This document shows positions 18,595 to 27,937 of a stretch of 64,000 bases of DNA, piece by piece. The DNA is taken from NCBI RefSeq assembly GCF_004104375.1, contig NZ_QOVM01000001.1, positions 620,001-684,000 of the forward strand, read 5' to 3'. A program made the position numbers and the translations under genes. The notes below the pieces were generated by a model. The model had not been told where the DNA came from and made no database searches. It saw nothing but the letters and a program-made list of their open reading frames with translations. Positions within the stretch are counted from its first letter, which is position 1. Every line of letters starts with the position of its first letter. This stretch comes from Leeuwenhoekiella aequorea. Lineage in GTDB: Bacteria; Bacteroidota; Bacteroidia; Flavobacteriales; Flavobacteriaceae.

Positions 18595-19671
18595 ATGTTA
18601 GAAAGATTAAACTTTATAAAACAACGCTTCGACGAAGTAAGTGATCTTATTATTCAACCCGATATAATTTCAGATCAGAAGCGTTATGTAGAGCTCAATA
18701 AAGAATATAAGGATTTACGCGCCATTATGGATGAGCGTGAAAATTATATAAAGCAGACCCAGCGTATAGAAGAAGCTAAAGAAATTATTGCAGACGGCAG
18801 TGATCCTGAAATGACGGAGATGGCCAAAATGCAACTTGAAGAGGCAGAATCAATTATTCCTGGTCTTGAAGAGAAAATTAGATTTATGCTTGTTCCTAAG
18901 GATCCTGAAGATTCTAAGAATGCAGTAATGGAAATACGTGCAGGTACGGGTGGTGATGAAGCAAGTATATTCGCGGGTGACATCTATCGTATGTATATGA
19001 AATACTGTGAGAGCAAAGGATGGAAAACCAGCACAATCGATTATAGTGAAGGAACCAGTGGTGGTTTTAAAGAAATTCAGGTAGAGGTTACGGGTGAAGA
19101 TGTTTATGGTACGCTACGCTTTGAGGCAGGTGTACACCGTGTGCAACGGGTGCCACAGACTGAAACACAAGGACGTGTACATACTAGTGCAGCGACTGTT
19201 ATGGTTTTTCCGGAGGCCGAAGAGTTTGATGTTGAAATTAATCCTAAAGAAGTGCGTATCGATTTCTTCTGTTCGTCAGGGCCAGGTGGTCAATCTGTAA
19301 ATACGACGTATTCTGCAGTGCGATTAACGCATATTCCTACCGGCTTGGTAGCTCAGTGTCAAGATCAGAAGTCACAACATAAGAATAAAGAAAAGGCTTT
19401 TAAAGTACTGCGTTCCCGTTTGTACGATATGGAGTTGGCAAAAAAGCAAGAAGCAGATGCTGCTAAAAGAGGATCTATGGTTACCAGTGGGGACCGTAGT
19501 GCAAAAATACGTACCTATAACTATCCTCAAGGGCGTGTGACAGATCACCGCATCAACTTGACATTATACGATTTGTCTAATATTATAGATGGCGATATTC
19601 AACGTATTATAGACGAACTGCAATTAGTAAGTAATACCGAAAAATTAGCCGAAGGTGGCGATGCTATTTAA
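18595..19671 (+). CDS. prfA: Peptide chain release factor 1
   Basis: RF1 reads UAA and UAG and triggers release of the finished peptide. The 358-residue protein has the GGQ motif at 231-233 ([11 protein letters not shown]), whose Gln is normally methylated by PrmC, and the codon-recognising PxT tripeptide as PQT at 187-189 ([15 protein letters not shown]), which marks RF1 rather than RF2. The start [15 protein letters not shown] is typical. It has no frameshift, unlike RF2 genes. pyrF follows after 33 bases. Confidence 0.97.
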   Translation: MLERLNFIKQRFDEVSDLIIQPDIISDQKRYVELNKEYKDLRAIMDERENYIKQTQRIEEAKEIIADGSDPEMTEMAKMQLEEAESIIPGLEEKIRFMLVPKDPEDSKNAVMEIRAGTGGDEASIFAGDIYRMYMKYCESKGWKTSTIDYSEGTSGGFKEIQVEVTGEDVYGTLRFEAGVHRVQRVPQTETQGRVHTSAATVMVFPEAEEFDVEINPKEVRIDFFCSSGPGGQSVNTTYSAVRLTHIPTGLVAQCQDQKSQHKNKEKAFKVLRSRLYDMELAKKQEADAAKRGSMVTSGDRSAKIRTYNYPQGRVTDHRINLTLYDLSNIIDGDIQRIIDELQLVSNTEKLAEGGDAI

Positions 19672-19704
19672 ATAGAGCTTCTAACGAGAAAAAATATATT
19701 TCAC

Positions 19705-20523
19705 TTGAATATTCAGCAGCTTTTTGAGCAAATAAAAAAGAAACAATCGGTACTTTGTGTAGGTTTAGACACTGATCTAGACAAAATACCGAACCATCTT
19801 TTGGAGTCAGAAGACCCTATATTTGAATTCAATAAAGCAATAATCGAGGCAACTCATTCTTATACGGTAGCCTATAAGCCTAACACAGCTTTTTATGAGG
19901 CTTATGGAATTAAGGGTTGGCAATCTCTTCAGAAAACGATAGATTATCTAAATACCCATTATCCCAACATTTTTACTATTGCAGACGCTAAACGAGGCGA
20001 TATCGGAAATACATCTAGCAGATATGCAAAGGCGTTTTTTGAAGATCTGGGCTTTGATTCTGTTACAACGGCACCTTATATGGGTAAAGATTCTATGGAG
20101 CCTTTCTTAGCTTTTGACGGAAAGTTTACCATTATGTTGGCGCTTACTTCAAATCCGGGAGCATTTGATTTTCAGACTCAAAAAATTGGAAAAGCAGAAT
20201 TGTATAAGAAAGTTCTAGAAACCTCTACTACCTGGGAAAATAGTAATCGTCTTATGTATGTTGTGGGAGCAACTAAAGCAGAATACCTTGCAGATATAAG
20301 GAAAATAGTGCCAGATTCATTTCTTCTCGTCCCTGGTGTAGGAGCTCAGGGCGGAAGTGTAGAGGAAGTGTTTAAGTATGGTGCTAATAGCAAGGCAGGA
20401 CTTTTAATTAATTCGTCTCGCGGAGTAATTTATGCCTCAAATTCCTTAGATTTTGCTGAGGCTGCAGCTTCTGAAGCTAAAAAATTGCAAGAGCAGATGG
20501 CTCCTTATATTGCAGCTTTGTAG
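19705..20523 (+). CDS. pyrF: Orotidine 5'-phosphate decarboxylase
   Basis: PyrF converts OMP to UMP, the last step of de novo pyrimidine synthesis. At 272 residues it is the long (type 2) form. [13 protein letters not shown] binds substrate, the catalytic stretch DAKRGD lies at 94-99 with Lys96, and the phosphate-binding VPGVGAQGG is near the C-terminal third. Translation starts at TTG 19705, since the family begins with an NIQQLF-like helix. It is 33 bases after prfA. Orotate phosphoribosyltransferase (pyrE) lies separately at 51 kb. Confidence 0.95.
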   Translation: MNIQQLFEQIKKKQSVLCVGLDTDLDKIPNHLLESEDPIFEFNKAIIEATHSYTVAYKPNTAFYEAYGIKGWQSLQKTIDYLNTHYPNIFTIADAKRGDIGNTSSRYAKAFFEDLGFDSVTTAPYMGKDSMEPFLAFDGKFTIMLALTSNPGAFDFQTQKIGKAELYKKVLETSTTWENSNRLMYVVGATKAEYLADIRKIVPDSFLLVPGVGAQGGSVEEVFKYGANSKAGLLINSSRGVIYASNSLDFAEAAASEAKKLQEQMAPYIAAL

Positions 20524-20542
20524 TAACAAAAAGTATGGCCTT

Positions 20543-21322
20543 ATGTATGATCAGTTGGGGCGTAACGTAAGCATTACAAATCCTATAAATCGAGTAGTTT
20601 GTCTTGTGCCCAGTTTATCTGAACTGCTAATAGATTTAGGTCTAGATTCAAAATTAGTAGGTGTCACTAAATTTTGTGTACATCCTCAAGATCTAAGAGG
20701 GAGGAAGGTAGTTGTAGGGGGTACTAAAAGTATACACTTAGATAAAATTGCTGCTTTAAATCCAGATTTAATAATTGCTAATAAAGAAGAGAATTCTCAA
20801 GAAATCGTAGCATCGTGTGCAAGCCTCGCACCGGTGTATGTTTCTGACATTAACAATTTTGATGAATTTGAAATCTTCTTAAAGGATTTAGGTATACTAT
20901 TTAATATCAAAGATCGAACCGATGCTTTGATGCGTAATTTTCAAAACCGACTTGATAATTTCAGAAGCAAATATAAAAGCTTACCGCGACGCAAAGTAGC
21001 TTATCTTATCTGGAAGAATCCACTAATGGCTGCCGGAGGTGATAATTTTATTAATGTAATTCTTAACGAACTTCATCTAAATAATATTTTTGAAAATAAG
21101 GCGGGTCGTTATCCTGAGGTAACTGAGAGCGAATTAAATGATGCCGATTTTATTTTTCTTTCATCAGAGCCCTTTCCTTTTTCAGAGAAACACATTCAAG
21201 AATTCAAAGATGTTACGAACACAAAAATTCTACTCGTGGATGGCGAATTTTTCAGTTGGTATGGAAGTAGACTCTTGCTGGCATTTGATTATTTTGATTT
21301 ATTACTAAACGATTTGAAATAA
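20543..21322 (+). CDS. BtuF-like helical-backbone ligand-binding protein, no signal peptide
   Basis: A 259-residue protein resembling BtuF/FhuD-type periplasmic binding proteins for cobalamin or iron chelates: RVVCLVPSLSELLIDLGL and LVGVTKFCVHP are typical of the N-terminal lobe, with NPDLIIANKEEN after it. The ATG at 20543 gives no signal sequence, so the product would stay in the cytoplasm; an upstream in-frame ATG at 20453 lies inside pyrF and adds a segment without a valid lipobox. No ABC permease or ATPase is nearby. The ligand is unknown. It lies 19 bases after pyrF and ends at a shared terminator. Confidence 0.75.
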   Translation: MYDQLGRNVSITNPINRVVCLVPSLSELLIDLGLDSKLVGVTKFCVHPQDLRGRKVVVGGTKSIHLDKIAALNPDLIIANKEENSQEIVASCASLAPVYVSDINNFDEFEIFLKDLGILFNIKDRTDALMRNFQNRLDNFRSKYKSLPRRKVAYLIWKNPLMAAGGDNFINVILNELHLNNIFENKAGRYPEVTESELNDADFIFLSSEPFPFSEKHIQEFKDVTNTKILLVDGEFFSWYGSRLLLAFDYFDLLLNDLK

Positions 21323-21323
21323 A

Positions 21324-21351
21324 AAAAACGCCATCTATTAAGATGGCGTTT
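21324..21351. terminator. Bidirectional terminator
   Basis: An 8-bp GC-rich stem CGCCATCT/AGATGGCG with loop ATTA is flanked by A and T runs on both sides, extending the stem by four A-T pairs. It serves the convergent BtuF-like and susD genes. Confidence 0.88.
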
Positions 21352-21370
21352 TAGTTATATTATACTTTGA

Positions 21371-22732
21371 TTAAGATCCGTAAGTAGGATTTTGTTCAAT
21401 TAAATTGTTAGTGTCCATCTCAGTCTGTGGAATAGGTAAAACTAGGCTTGGATCGTTGTACGGCAAACCGTCTACGTCATTTTGAGTACGTTTTAAATCG
21501 TGTAATAAGAAGCCTTCAAAAGCTAATTCTAATTGACGCTCAAGTAAGATGTCCTCTTGAGTTAGTGGTGCACTCACAATTGATGCGCCAGATCGTAATC
21601 TTAATGCATTAATATCATCCTCTGGACTTGCACCTACATTTGAGTTGGTCATTATATTTCCTTCAGCTCGTATCAAATACATTTCAGCAAGTCTTATAAG
21701 GGGAATATTGGCAAATTGATTGGTATATTTTCCAGTTAAATCATCGCCATAATCACCTATATAAGTCAGTTGTGCACGTTGATCTGATTGGCTGTCGAAT
21801 AAATTAAAATAAGCTTGATTTAATACAATGTCTCCACCACGACCACCATTATCTTGCGAAGCATAGAAGGTAATAAAGTCACTATCTCCTGTTTGATTTG
21901 TAACTTGAAAATCAAATAAGTCTTCAACTGAATTGGCATCGTTGTTAAACGCACTTGCAAAATTAGGTGCTAATCTTGCTCCACTATTTACAATAACATC
22001 ATTAGCTGCGTCACGTGCTCCAGCATAATTCTGCATTTGTAAATAAACCCGTGCGCGCAATGCTTGAGCTGCATACTTTGTTGCAAAAATTGTATTTGTT
22101 ACAGGTAAATTAGCATATGCAGTTTCTAAATCTGATAGAATAAGTGCATAAACCTCCTCTACAGACGCTCGTTCAGCGGGTAGTGGTTGTGAATAATCTT
22201 CATAACCAGTAAGTCGTAATGGAACCCCAGGTTGGTTATTTGTAGTACCTGCTTCATAAGGAAGACCCCAAAGGCGCACCAGTTCAAAATAATTTAAAGC
22301 ACGTAAAAACTTAGTTTCAGCTTCTATTACATTACGTCTGTCGTCACTACTCGTTACAATATCAAGATTATCTAAAATTAAATTTGCTTGGTTTATACTT
22401 TCGTAGCTATTGGCCCAAGAATCACTCACAAAGCTATTATCTACAAGAATATTTTTCTGTATAAGCTGTCGTGGTGCTAGAAAAGTGCCGAACCAGCTTT
22501 TTTCATCAGAAGCACCTAAAAGATCAGCGATAATTTGTAAATCTCCGCCAAAGCTAACGTCTTGGCCAGATTCTTCATAGATACCTAAAAGAAGTGCGCT
22601 TATATTTTGTTCTGAAGCTAAGGCTGTAGAACCGTCTATACTCTGTTGTGGTTCAATTTCTAAATTATCATCACAACTTTGAAAACCCAAAGCTAAAATG
22701 AATAAGAATGAAAATTTATATAATGATTTCAT
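21371..22732 (-). CDS. SusD/RagB-family outer membrane lipoprotein
   Basis: SusD-like proteins sit on the cell surface as lids over a SusC channel and bind the nutrient. The 453-residue protein has a lipoprotein signal ending at Cys20 (LGFQSC) followed by DDN, the TPR-like helical core with FLRALNYFELVRLWG, a SusD hallmark, and the C-terminal RLAEMYLIRAE and ERQLELAFEG motifs. It lies 9 bases after susC. No glycoside hydrolase, peptidase, or regulator adjoins the pair, so its substrate cannot be inferred. Confidence 0.93.
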   Translation of the reverse strand: MKSLYKFSFLFILALGFQSCDDNLEIEPQQSIDGSTALASEQNISALLLGIYEESGQDVSFGGDLQIIADLLGASDEKSWFGTFLAPRQLIQKNILVDNSFVSDSWANSYESINQANLILDNLDIVTSSDDRRNVIEAETKFLRALNYFELVRLWGLPYEAGTTNNQPGVPLRLTGYEDYSQPLPAERASVEEVYALILSDLETAYANLPVTNTIFATKYAAQALRARVYLQMQNYAGARDAANDVIVNSGARLAPNFASAFNNDANSVEDLFDFQVTNQTGDSDFITFYASQDNGGRGGDIVLNQAYFNLFDSQSDQRAQLTYIGDYGDDLTGKYTNQFANIPLIRLAEMYLIRAEGNIMTNSNVGASPEDDINALRLRSGASIVSAPLTQEDILLERQLELAFEGFLLHDLKRTQNDVDGLPYNDPSLVLPIPQTEMDTNNLIEQNPTYGS

Positions 22733-22741
22733 AGTTGTTTT

Positions 22742-25700
22742 TTAAAATTTCACATTAAGTCCTAATGAAATAGTACGTGCCGGAGGTGCAGAATAAAATG
22801 ATTGTCCCACGCCACCTGCATCACTACGAGCTTCTGGATCGTAGCCATCGTAATCTGTAAAAGTCAATAAATTTACGCCGGTGCAATAAACACGAACTGA
22901 ACTTAAACCATATTGTTCTATAGTTTCTTTAGGAATAGTGTATCCTATTGTAGCATTACGAAGGCGTACAAAATCACTCTTGTCTAAATAGCGAGTAGAT
23001 TGTGCAGTACCATTGCCTCCAAATAGACGTGCTTGTGGTACATCTGTAATATCTCCTGGATTTTGCCATCTGTCTGTATATTGATCTAATGTTTGATTAT
23101 CGAAGTAGTCTGCACTTGCAGATTGAAAACGACCCCCTCCATTATAGATAGATGCACCAAATTCTCCTTGAAAAGTAAATGATAGATCTATGTTGTGATA
23201 GTTTATTGTATTTGTAATACCACCATACCATTCTGGAAACGGATTGCCTACAACAACACGATTTGCTTCATTTGCGCTGTTTGTAGTTTCTCTATTTAAT
23301 GATCCATCAGGATTTTCAGAATTTATGTAATAAAGCGCATCACCATTTGCAGGATCTACACCGGCATACTCTAACATATAAAGTGCGTTTACATTTTCTC
23401 CTACACGTTGAATATTTTGACCCACTACGATATCATTATTTCCGTTAGGAAGCGATAGGATCTCATTCTTGTTATAAGCTAAATTGAAACTGGTTGACCA
23501 CTGGAAATTTTCAGATTGAACATTGTCTGTGTTTAAAACAAATTCTACACCTTTATTTTCTAATTCACCAATGTTACTACTTAATGTAGCCGCACCAGAA
23601 CTTGGAATTAAGGGAACGTCAAATAGCAGACCATCTGTATTTTTGTGGTAGTAATCGATCTCTCCAGATATTCTTCCGTTAAAAAAGCCGAATTCAATAC
23701 CGTAATCAGTTTGGGTAGTAGTCTCCCAAGTTAAATCTGGATTTCCCGGTTGAGATAATGAAATCCCGGGACGTTGATCGTAGGAAATTGCGCCAAATAA
23801 GTATCGAGAAGGGAAATCTCCAATGTCTGCGTTACCTGTTTTTCCCCAGCTACCCCGTAATTTTAAATAAGTCAATACTTCAGAATCCTGTAAAAATCCC
23901 TCTTCAGAAATCACCCAACCTGCAGAAAATGCCGGGAATACTCCATAACGTTCGTTCTCACCAAATCTAGATGAACCATCACGTCTTATACTAGCTTTAA
24001 ATAAATACTTATTGGCATAGTCATAAGTAGCTCTTGCAAATAAAGAGAAAAATGCATTCTGTGAACGGTTACCGCTACCTGCAACAATATCTGCACCACC
24101 ATCTACTGTTGTAAAGTCATCTGATGGAAATTGGTTTGCTGTAACGCTCTCATACCTACGCGTTGTTTCATTTAATTCTGTTCCTGCTGTAAGTCCTAAA
24201 GTGTGGAAATCTCCTAATTGCTTATCATAGGTCAAGAAACCAGAAACAATGTAGTTTTCTGCGTTAACGCTACTTGCAAACACTTCACCGTTTGTAGCTT
24301 GAAAAGGAGCATTTCTACCTGTGAAATTATCTTCTGTTTGATAATAAAGATCATAGGCGAAGTTTCCGTTAATTTTAAGACCTTCTAAAATCTCGTAATC
24401 TCCAAAGGTGCGTCCATTTACACGTCTAATGATCGTTTTGTAAAAGGAGTTTTCTTCCTGAAGTAAAAAGTTAGGATAAATTGTATTTGAATTTGGTGAT
24501 CCATCCTCATTGTAAGCAGGAGAAATAGCAGGTTGTGCTATTGCTTGCAAAGGAGATACAAATGCATTATCATTTGCAATACGATCTATATCTGTACGTG
24601 AATAACTCAAGTTCATACCTATATTAAATCGATCACTGAATTTATGGTTAATATTTGTTCTACCATTAAAACGTCTAAGTGCATTTCCTTTAATTATACC
24701 TTTAGTTTCATTAAGCGACCCTGCAAAGAAAATACTTGTTTTTGCACTACCTCCGCTCATTGAGAAATCTGCATCAGATACAGATCCATTTTGGAAAGCA
24801 AGATCTTGCCAATCTGTATCTACAGCTCCATTTCTCCAGTCTGTTCCATTAGCAAGACCATCAAACGTATCTTCTATATACGCAATAGCTTCGGCGTCAT
24901 CAGAAAAAGTACCATCACTTACACTATTTAAAGCAGCTTCACGGAATAGCTCAATGTATTGCGAAGAATTTAACCAGTCTCTCTTATTTGTAGCCTCGCT
25001 GATACCGTGGCTAATATTTACAGAAAATTCAGATTTACCTTCTTTACCGGTTTTGGTAGTAATTATAATTACCCCATTTGCTCCTCTTGAGCCGTAAATT
25101 GCAGCAGATGACGCATCTTTTAAAACTTCGATAGATTCAATTTCATTTGGACTAATAGATAATAAAGGATTTGTAGGAGCACCGTTGCTAGACTCATTAG
25201 CATTATAAAGTGGAATACCATCAAGTACATATAAGGGTTGGGTTCCTGCAGATATGCTGGTTGCCCCACGTACACGTATGTTTAAACCCCCATCAACCTT
25301 ACCGTTAGTTTGTGTGATTTGAACACCGGCTGCTTTGCCCACTAAAGCACTTTGAAAGTTAGAAACAGGAACTTCACTAATATCTTCTGAAGTTAGTTTG
25401 ACAATATTGTCTGTAAGCGTACGCTTACTTTGGGTTCCATAACCCACTACTAAAACCTCATCTAACTCATCTGCGCTAGCAGCTAAAGTAATGTTATAAG
25501 TAGAAGCTGAGGTAACAGTCACTTTTTGGTTTTTAAAACCTACATAAGAAAAGTTAAGTACAGCACCTTCAGTTGCAGATAAATTATAGTTACCATCAAA
25601 ATCGGTTTGTGTACCTGTAGTAGTACCTTCTATTGCAATGTTAACACCGGGAAGCGGTACTCCCTGATCATCTTTTACAGTTCCTGATACAGACTTCGTT

Positions 25701-25768
25701 TGCGCAAACGAAAGGTAGCAGGTAAGCATCAAAATGAAGCTTAAAGAAAAATGTAATTTGTTCTTCAT
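22742..25768 (-). CDS. SusC/RagA-family TonB-dependent transporter
   Basis: A 1008-residue outer membrane channel. In order: signal peptide to about residue 23, a carboxypeptidase-regulatory-like domain (about 25-105, with DDQGVPLPGVNIAIEGT and TDFDGNYNL), a TonB-box region near VLVVGYGTQ, the plug domain with QPLYVLDGIP and SAAIYGSRGANGVIIITTK, and a 22-strand barrel ending in LGLNVKF. It imports nutrients with energy from TonB-ExbBD. It is the first gene of a susC-susD unit behind a 369-base leader. The absence of an N-terminal FecR-interacting signalling domain suggests no direct anti-sigma control. Confidence 0.95.
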   Translation of the reverse strand: MKNKLHFSLSFILMLTCYLSFAQTKSVSGTVKDDQGVPLPGVNIAIEGTTTGTQTDFDGNYNLSATEGAVLNFSYVGFKNQKVTVTSASTYNITLAASADELDEVLVVGYGTQSKRTLTDNIVKLTSEDISEVPVSNFQSALVGKAAGVQITQTNGKVDGGLNIRVRGATSISAGTQPLYVLDGIPLYNANESSNGAPTNPLLSISPNEIESIEVLKDASSAAIYGSRGANGVIIITTKTGKEGKSEFSVNISHGISEATNKRDWLNSSQYIELFREAALNSVSDGTFSDDAEAIAYIEDTFDGLANGTDWRNGAVDTDWQDLAFQNGSVSDADFSMSGGSAKTSIFFAGSLNETKGIIKGNALRRFNGRTNINHKFSDRFNIGMNLSYSRTDIDRIANDNAFVSPLQAIAQPAISPAYNEDGSPNSNTIYPNFLLQEENSFYKTIIRRVNGRTFGDYEILEGLKINGNFAYDLYYQTEDNFTGRNAPFQATNGEVFASSVNAENYIVSGFLTYDKQLGDFHTLGLTAGTELNETTRRYESVTANQFPSDDFTTVDGGADIVAGSGNRSQNAFFSLFARATYDYANKYLFKASIRRDGSSRFGENERYGVFPAFSAGWVISEEGFLQDSEVLTYLKLRGSWGKTGNADIGDFPSRYLFGAISYDQRPGISLSQPGNPDLTWETTTQTDYGIEFGFFNGRISGEIDYYHKNTDGLLFDVPLIPSSGAATLSSNIGELENKGVEFVLNTDNVQSENFQWSTSFNLAYNKNEILSLPNGNNDIVVGQNIQRVGENVNALYMLEYAGVDPANGDALYYINSENPDGSLNRETTNSANEANRVVVGNPFPEWYGGITNTINYHNIDLSFTFQGEFGASIYNGGGRFQSASADYFDNQTLDQYTDRWQNPGDITDVPQARLFGGNGTAQSTRYLDKSDFVRLRNATIGYTIPKETIEQYGLSSVRVYCTGVNLLTFTDYDGYDPEARSDAGGVGQSFYSAPPARTISLGLNVKF

Positions 25769-26137
25769 ATTTAAGGGTTTAAAATTATTTAAAACTGAAT
25801 AGGTCCCTAAACGTTATGATTAGGTTATAGATCATATAAATGTTGTGGGAGATAGTCAGCGCATTTGAACGCCAAAAATATGTAATTAATCGTTACTTGA
25901 GGAGCTTGTAAGTGGTAATAAGAGAATTAAGCGATATCAGTGATGATAAGGCTTGGGCAAGATTTTACGAAATTATTAAAAGCTTACATTTATATTATAA
26001 AATGTGTTTTTAAAAAGCATAATATTAACAAATTTCTATTATTTTAATATAAAAATGCAATACCTACCTAAATGTTAAATTTTGAATTTTTTTCAGAATG
26101 TACTCAAGTGGATCTATTTATTTAGAATATCAAAGTA
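25769..26137. other. 369-base upstream region of susC
   Basis: Between susC and the kinase gene, both on the minus strand. TATTTTTG on the minus strand (25880-25873) matches TAnnTTTG and could give a leader of about 100 bases, but no TTG lies at the right distance. An imperfect dyad around 25986-26004 (TTACATTTA...TAAAATG) is seen. On the plus strand a 33-codon frame (25912-26013) starts at GTG after a GAGGAG stretch; it may be chance or a relic. No riboswitch was recognised. Confidence 0.4.
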
Positions 26138-27118
26138 TTATGAACCATAATTAGCAACCCTGATTGCTTCTGTTTCCTCTGCGGTTTTAAAAACGTCCCA
26201 GTCTTTTCCTTGAGTACGTCTGGCTCCTAATATATTTGCAAATTGACCAGCCTTAACGGGATCATTATATTTTGCAAAGCCATACGCCAGACCGCCTGCA
26301 AAGGAGTCGCCACAACCTGTTGTGTCAACTACTTTAGAAACTTTTATAGAAGCTATCCAGTCCTTTTTCAATTGGTCATCTTCCAGCTGAAACAAAATAC
26401 AGCCTCGAGAATCCATAGTTACATAAAAGTAAGAGACGCCCTTTTTGAGAACATGTAAAGCCAATTCATCTAAATGTGCGGTAGCATTATCGTCGTATAT
26501 AGAGGGAATTTCGGTATCATACTCGTTTGAAAATGACATACATTGAGATTCCTCAAGATTCATTTTTAAAACATCTATATAGGGTAGCCATTCATCTTGA
26601 TCGACCCAAAATTTACGGTGTCTGTGCCCTTTCACATCCATTGCTGTAGTAGCTCCGTGTGCATCAAAGATAATTGTAGCTTCGCTATGCTTTTTAATAT
26701 ATTTAAGTGTGCTTAGGCTAATCTCGAAATCTGTAATGGGAACAAATACAAATGCTGCAGCATCTAAGTGTTTTTTGATATGTTTGGGTCGTATGGGATT
26801 CATACAAGCCAGTTGCTTTTCTTCCCGGTTGTTTTGATCTTTAAAATCTAGCAGGATGACAGTACCACGATCTTTTTTACTATTTATACCTTGGAGATCA
26901 ACATTCGGGAATTTTTTAAATTCATTAGCTATCCCATCGATATCTTTCTTGTGAATATTAGACACAGGAATTACCACTCCATTCTTGTCAAGCAATTTTG
27001 AAAGAGCAATTACAGGATGTGTTACACAACCGTATCGCATTATTATATCATTCTCGTAAGTGGAGATAGTGTCTCGAGGTATAGGTCCTGCAACGACAAT
27101 TTTGAGAGGGTTTGCCAT
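26138..27118 (-). CDS. PfkB/ribokinase-family kinase
   Basis: A 326-residue kinase of the ribokinase superfamily. The ATP/anion-hole motif DTTGCGD (265-271) supplies the catalytic Asp271, and an NxxE phosphate/Mg site appears as NLEE (187-190). The usual N-terminal glycine pair is replaced by AGPIPRD. Substrate is open: a sugar, nucleoside or sugar phosphate are all possible. It lies 9 bases after the DUF4197 gene on the same strand, and upstream of susC, but a 369-base gap argues against a shared transcript with susCD. Confidence 0.85.
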   Translation of the reverse strand: MANPLKIVVAGPIPRDTISTYENDIIMRYGCVTHPVIALSKLLDKNGVVIPVSNIHKKDIDGIANEFKKFPNVDLQGINSKKDRGTVILLDFKDQNNREEKQLACMNPIRPKHIKKHLDAAAFVFVPITDFEISLSTLKYIKKHSEATIIFDAHGATTAMDVKGHRHRKFWVDQDEWLPYIDVLKMNLEESQCMSFSNEYDTEIPSIYDDNATAHLDELALHVLKKGVSYFYVTMDSRGCILFQLEDDQLKKDWIASIKVSKVVDTTGCGDSFAGGLAYGFAKYNDPVKAGQFANILGARRTQGKDWDVFKTAEETEAIRVANYGS

Positions 27119-27127
27119 AAGTATTAA

Positions 27128-27829
27128 TTAATCTTGTAAAGCAAATACTTTTTGAAGTAGGGTCGTAGTACGTGCGGCTGTATTTGTGCGTATATCTTTT
27201 TCTTCAACAGCTATCATTGTGTAAACCCCTTTTAACGCTTGATTTGTAACATAATCTGTCAAGTCTGGGTTAACATCATTTGTAAGAGGTAGCGCATTGT
27301 ATTTTGTAATTAAATTACTCCAGATCTTATCTGCACCTACTTTATTAAACGACTGCTCTATGATAGGATTAAACTTTGCATATAAAGCCGCATTTGTTTT
27401 ATTCTCTAAGTATTGTGTAGCAGAATTGTCACTACCCAATAATATATTTTTCGCATCATTGAATGTAATCTGTTTTACAGCGTCAACAAAAATGGGTGTT
27501 GCGGTACTTACGGCATCTTCCGCAGCACGATTCAAAACTTTAAGACCCTCGTCGGCCAAGCTTCCTAAGCCTACACTTCTAAGAGTATTATCAACTTTTT
27601 GCAATTCTTCAGGAAGCAAAATTTTAACCAAAGGGTTACCGTAATATCCATCTTCTTGAGTGAGTTTGGTTACTTGTTTATCTATTCCAAAATCCAAAGC
27701 TTGACGCAGCCCACTTGCAATTGTTGTATTATCAACACCTACTTGATTGGGTAAATTATTTACTACAGACTGTAGTTCTGCGCATCCACTTAAGAATAAA
27801 ACGGCGATTACTGCAATTAATTTTTTCAT
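27128..27829 (-). CDS. DUF4197 lipoprotein
   Basis: A 233-residue predicted lipoprotein: signal MKKLIAVIAVLFLSGC with Cys16, then a mainly helical domain of the DUF4197 type (GLRQALDFGIDKQVTKLTQEDGYYGNP, FNDAKNILLGSDNSATQYLENKT). The family is widespread in Bacteroidota and Proteobacteria, without known function. It is followed after 9 bases by the PfkB-type kinase. The start is the ATG that gives a clean signal peptide. Confidence 0.85.
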   Translation of the reverse strand: MKKLIAVIAVLFLSGCAELQSVVNNLPNQVGVDNTTIASGLRQALDFGIDKQVTKLTQEDGYYGNPLVKILLPEELQKVDNTLRSVGLGSLADEGLKVLNRAAEDAVSTATPIFVDAVKQITFNDAKNILLGSDNSATQYLENKTNAALYAKFNPIIEQSFNKVGADKIWSNLITKYNALPLTNDVNPDLTDYVTNQALKGVYTMIAVEEKDIRTNTAARTTTLLQKVFALQD

Positions 27830-27937
27830 TAGGTTAAGTTAGGTTTTTCTACTAATATTTTAAAACAAATACATCCCGCTCCAGAAAGACGGTAATACAT
27901 TGTTATGTAACGTTGAATCAGGTAAACGAATATAGTC

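Noticed and set aside
20453-20542. Upstream in-frame extension of the BtuF-like gene inside pyrF, with a hydrophobic run ending in LQLC
   Set aside because: The hydrophobic run has only about eight residues and the base before Cys encodes Leu, not Gly, Ala or Ser as a lipobox needs. The sequence is also fixed by pyrF coding in another frame.
25413-25428. GTAAGCGTACGCTTAC, a perfect 16-base palindrome inside susC
   Set aside because: It lies within well-supported coding sequence for the residues just after the TonB-box region, with no second copy nearby. Chance or codon choice is enough to explain it.
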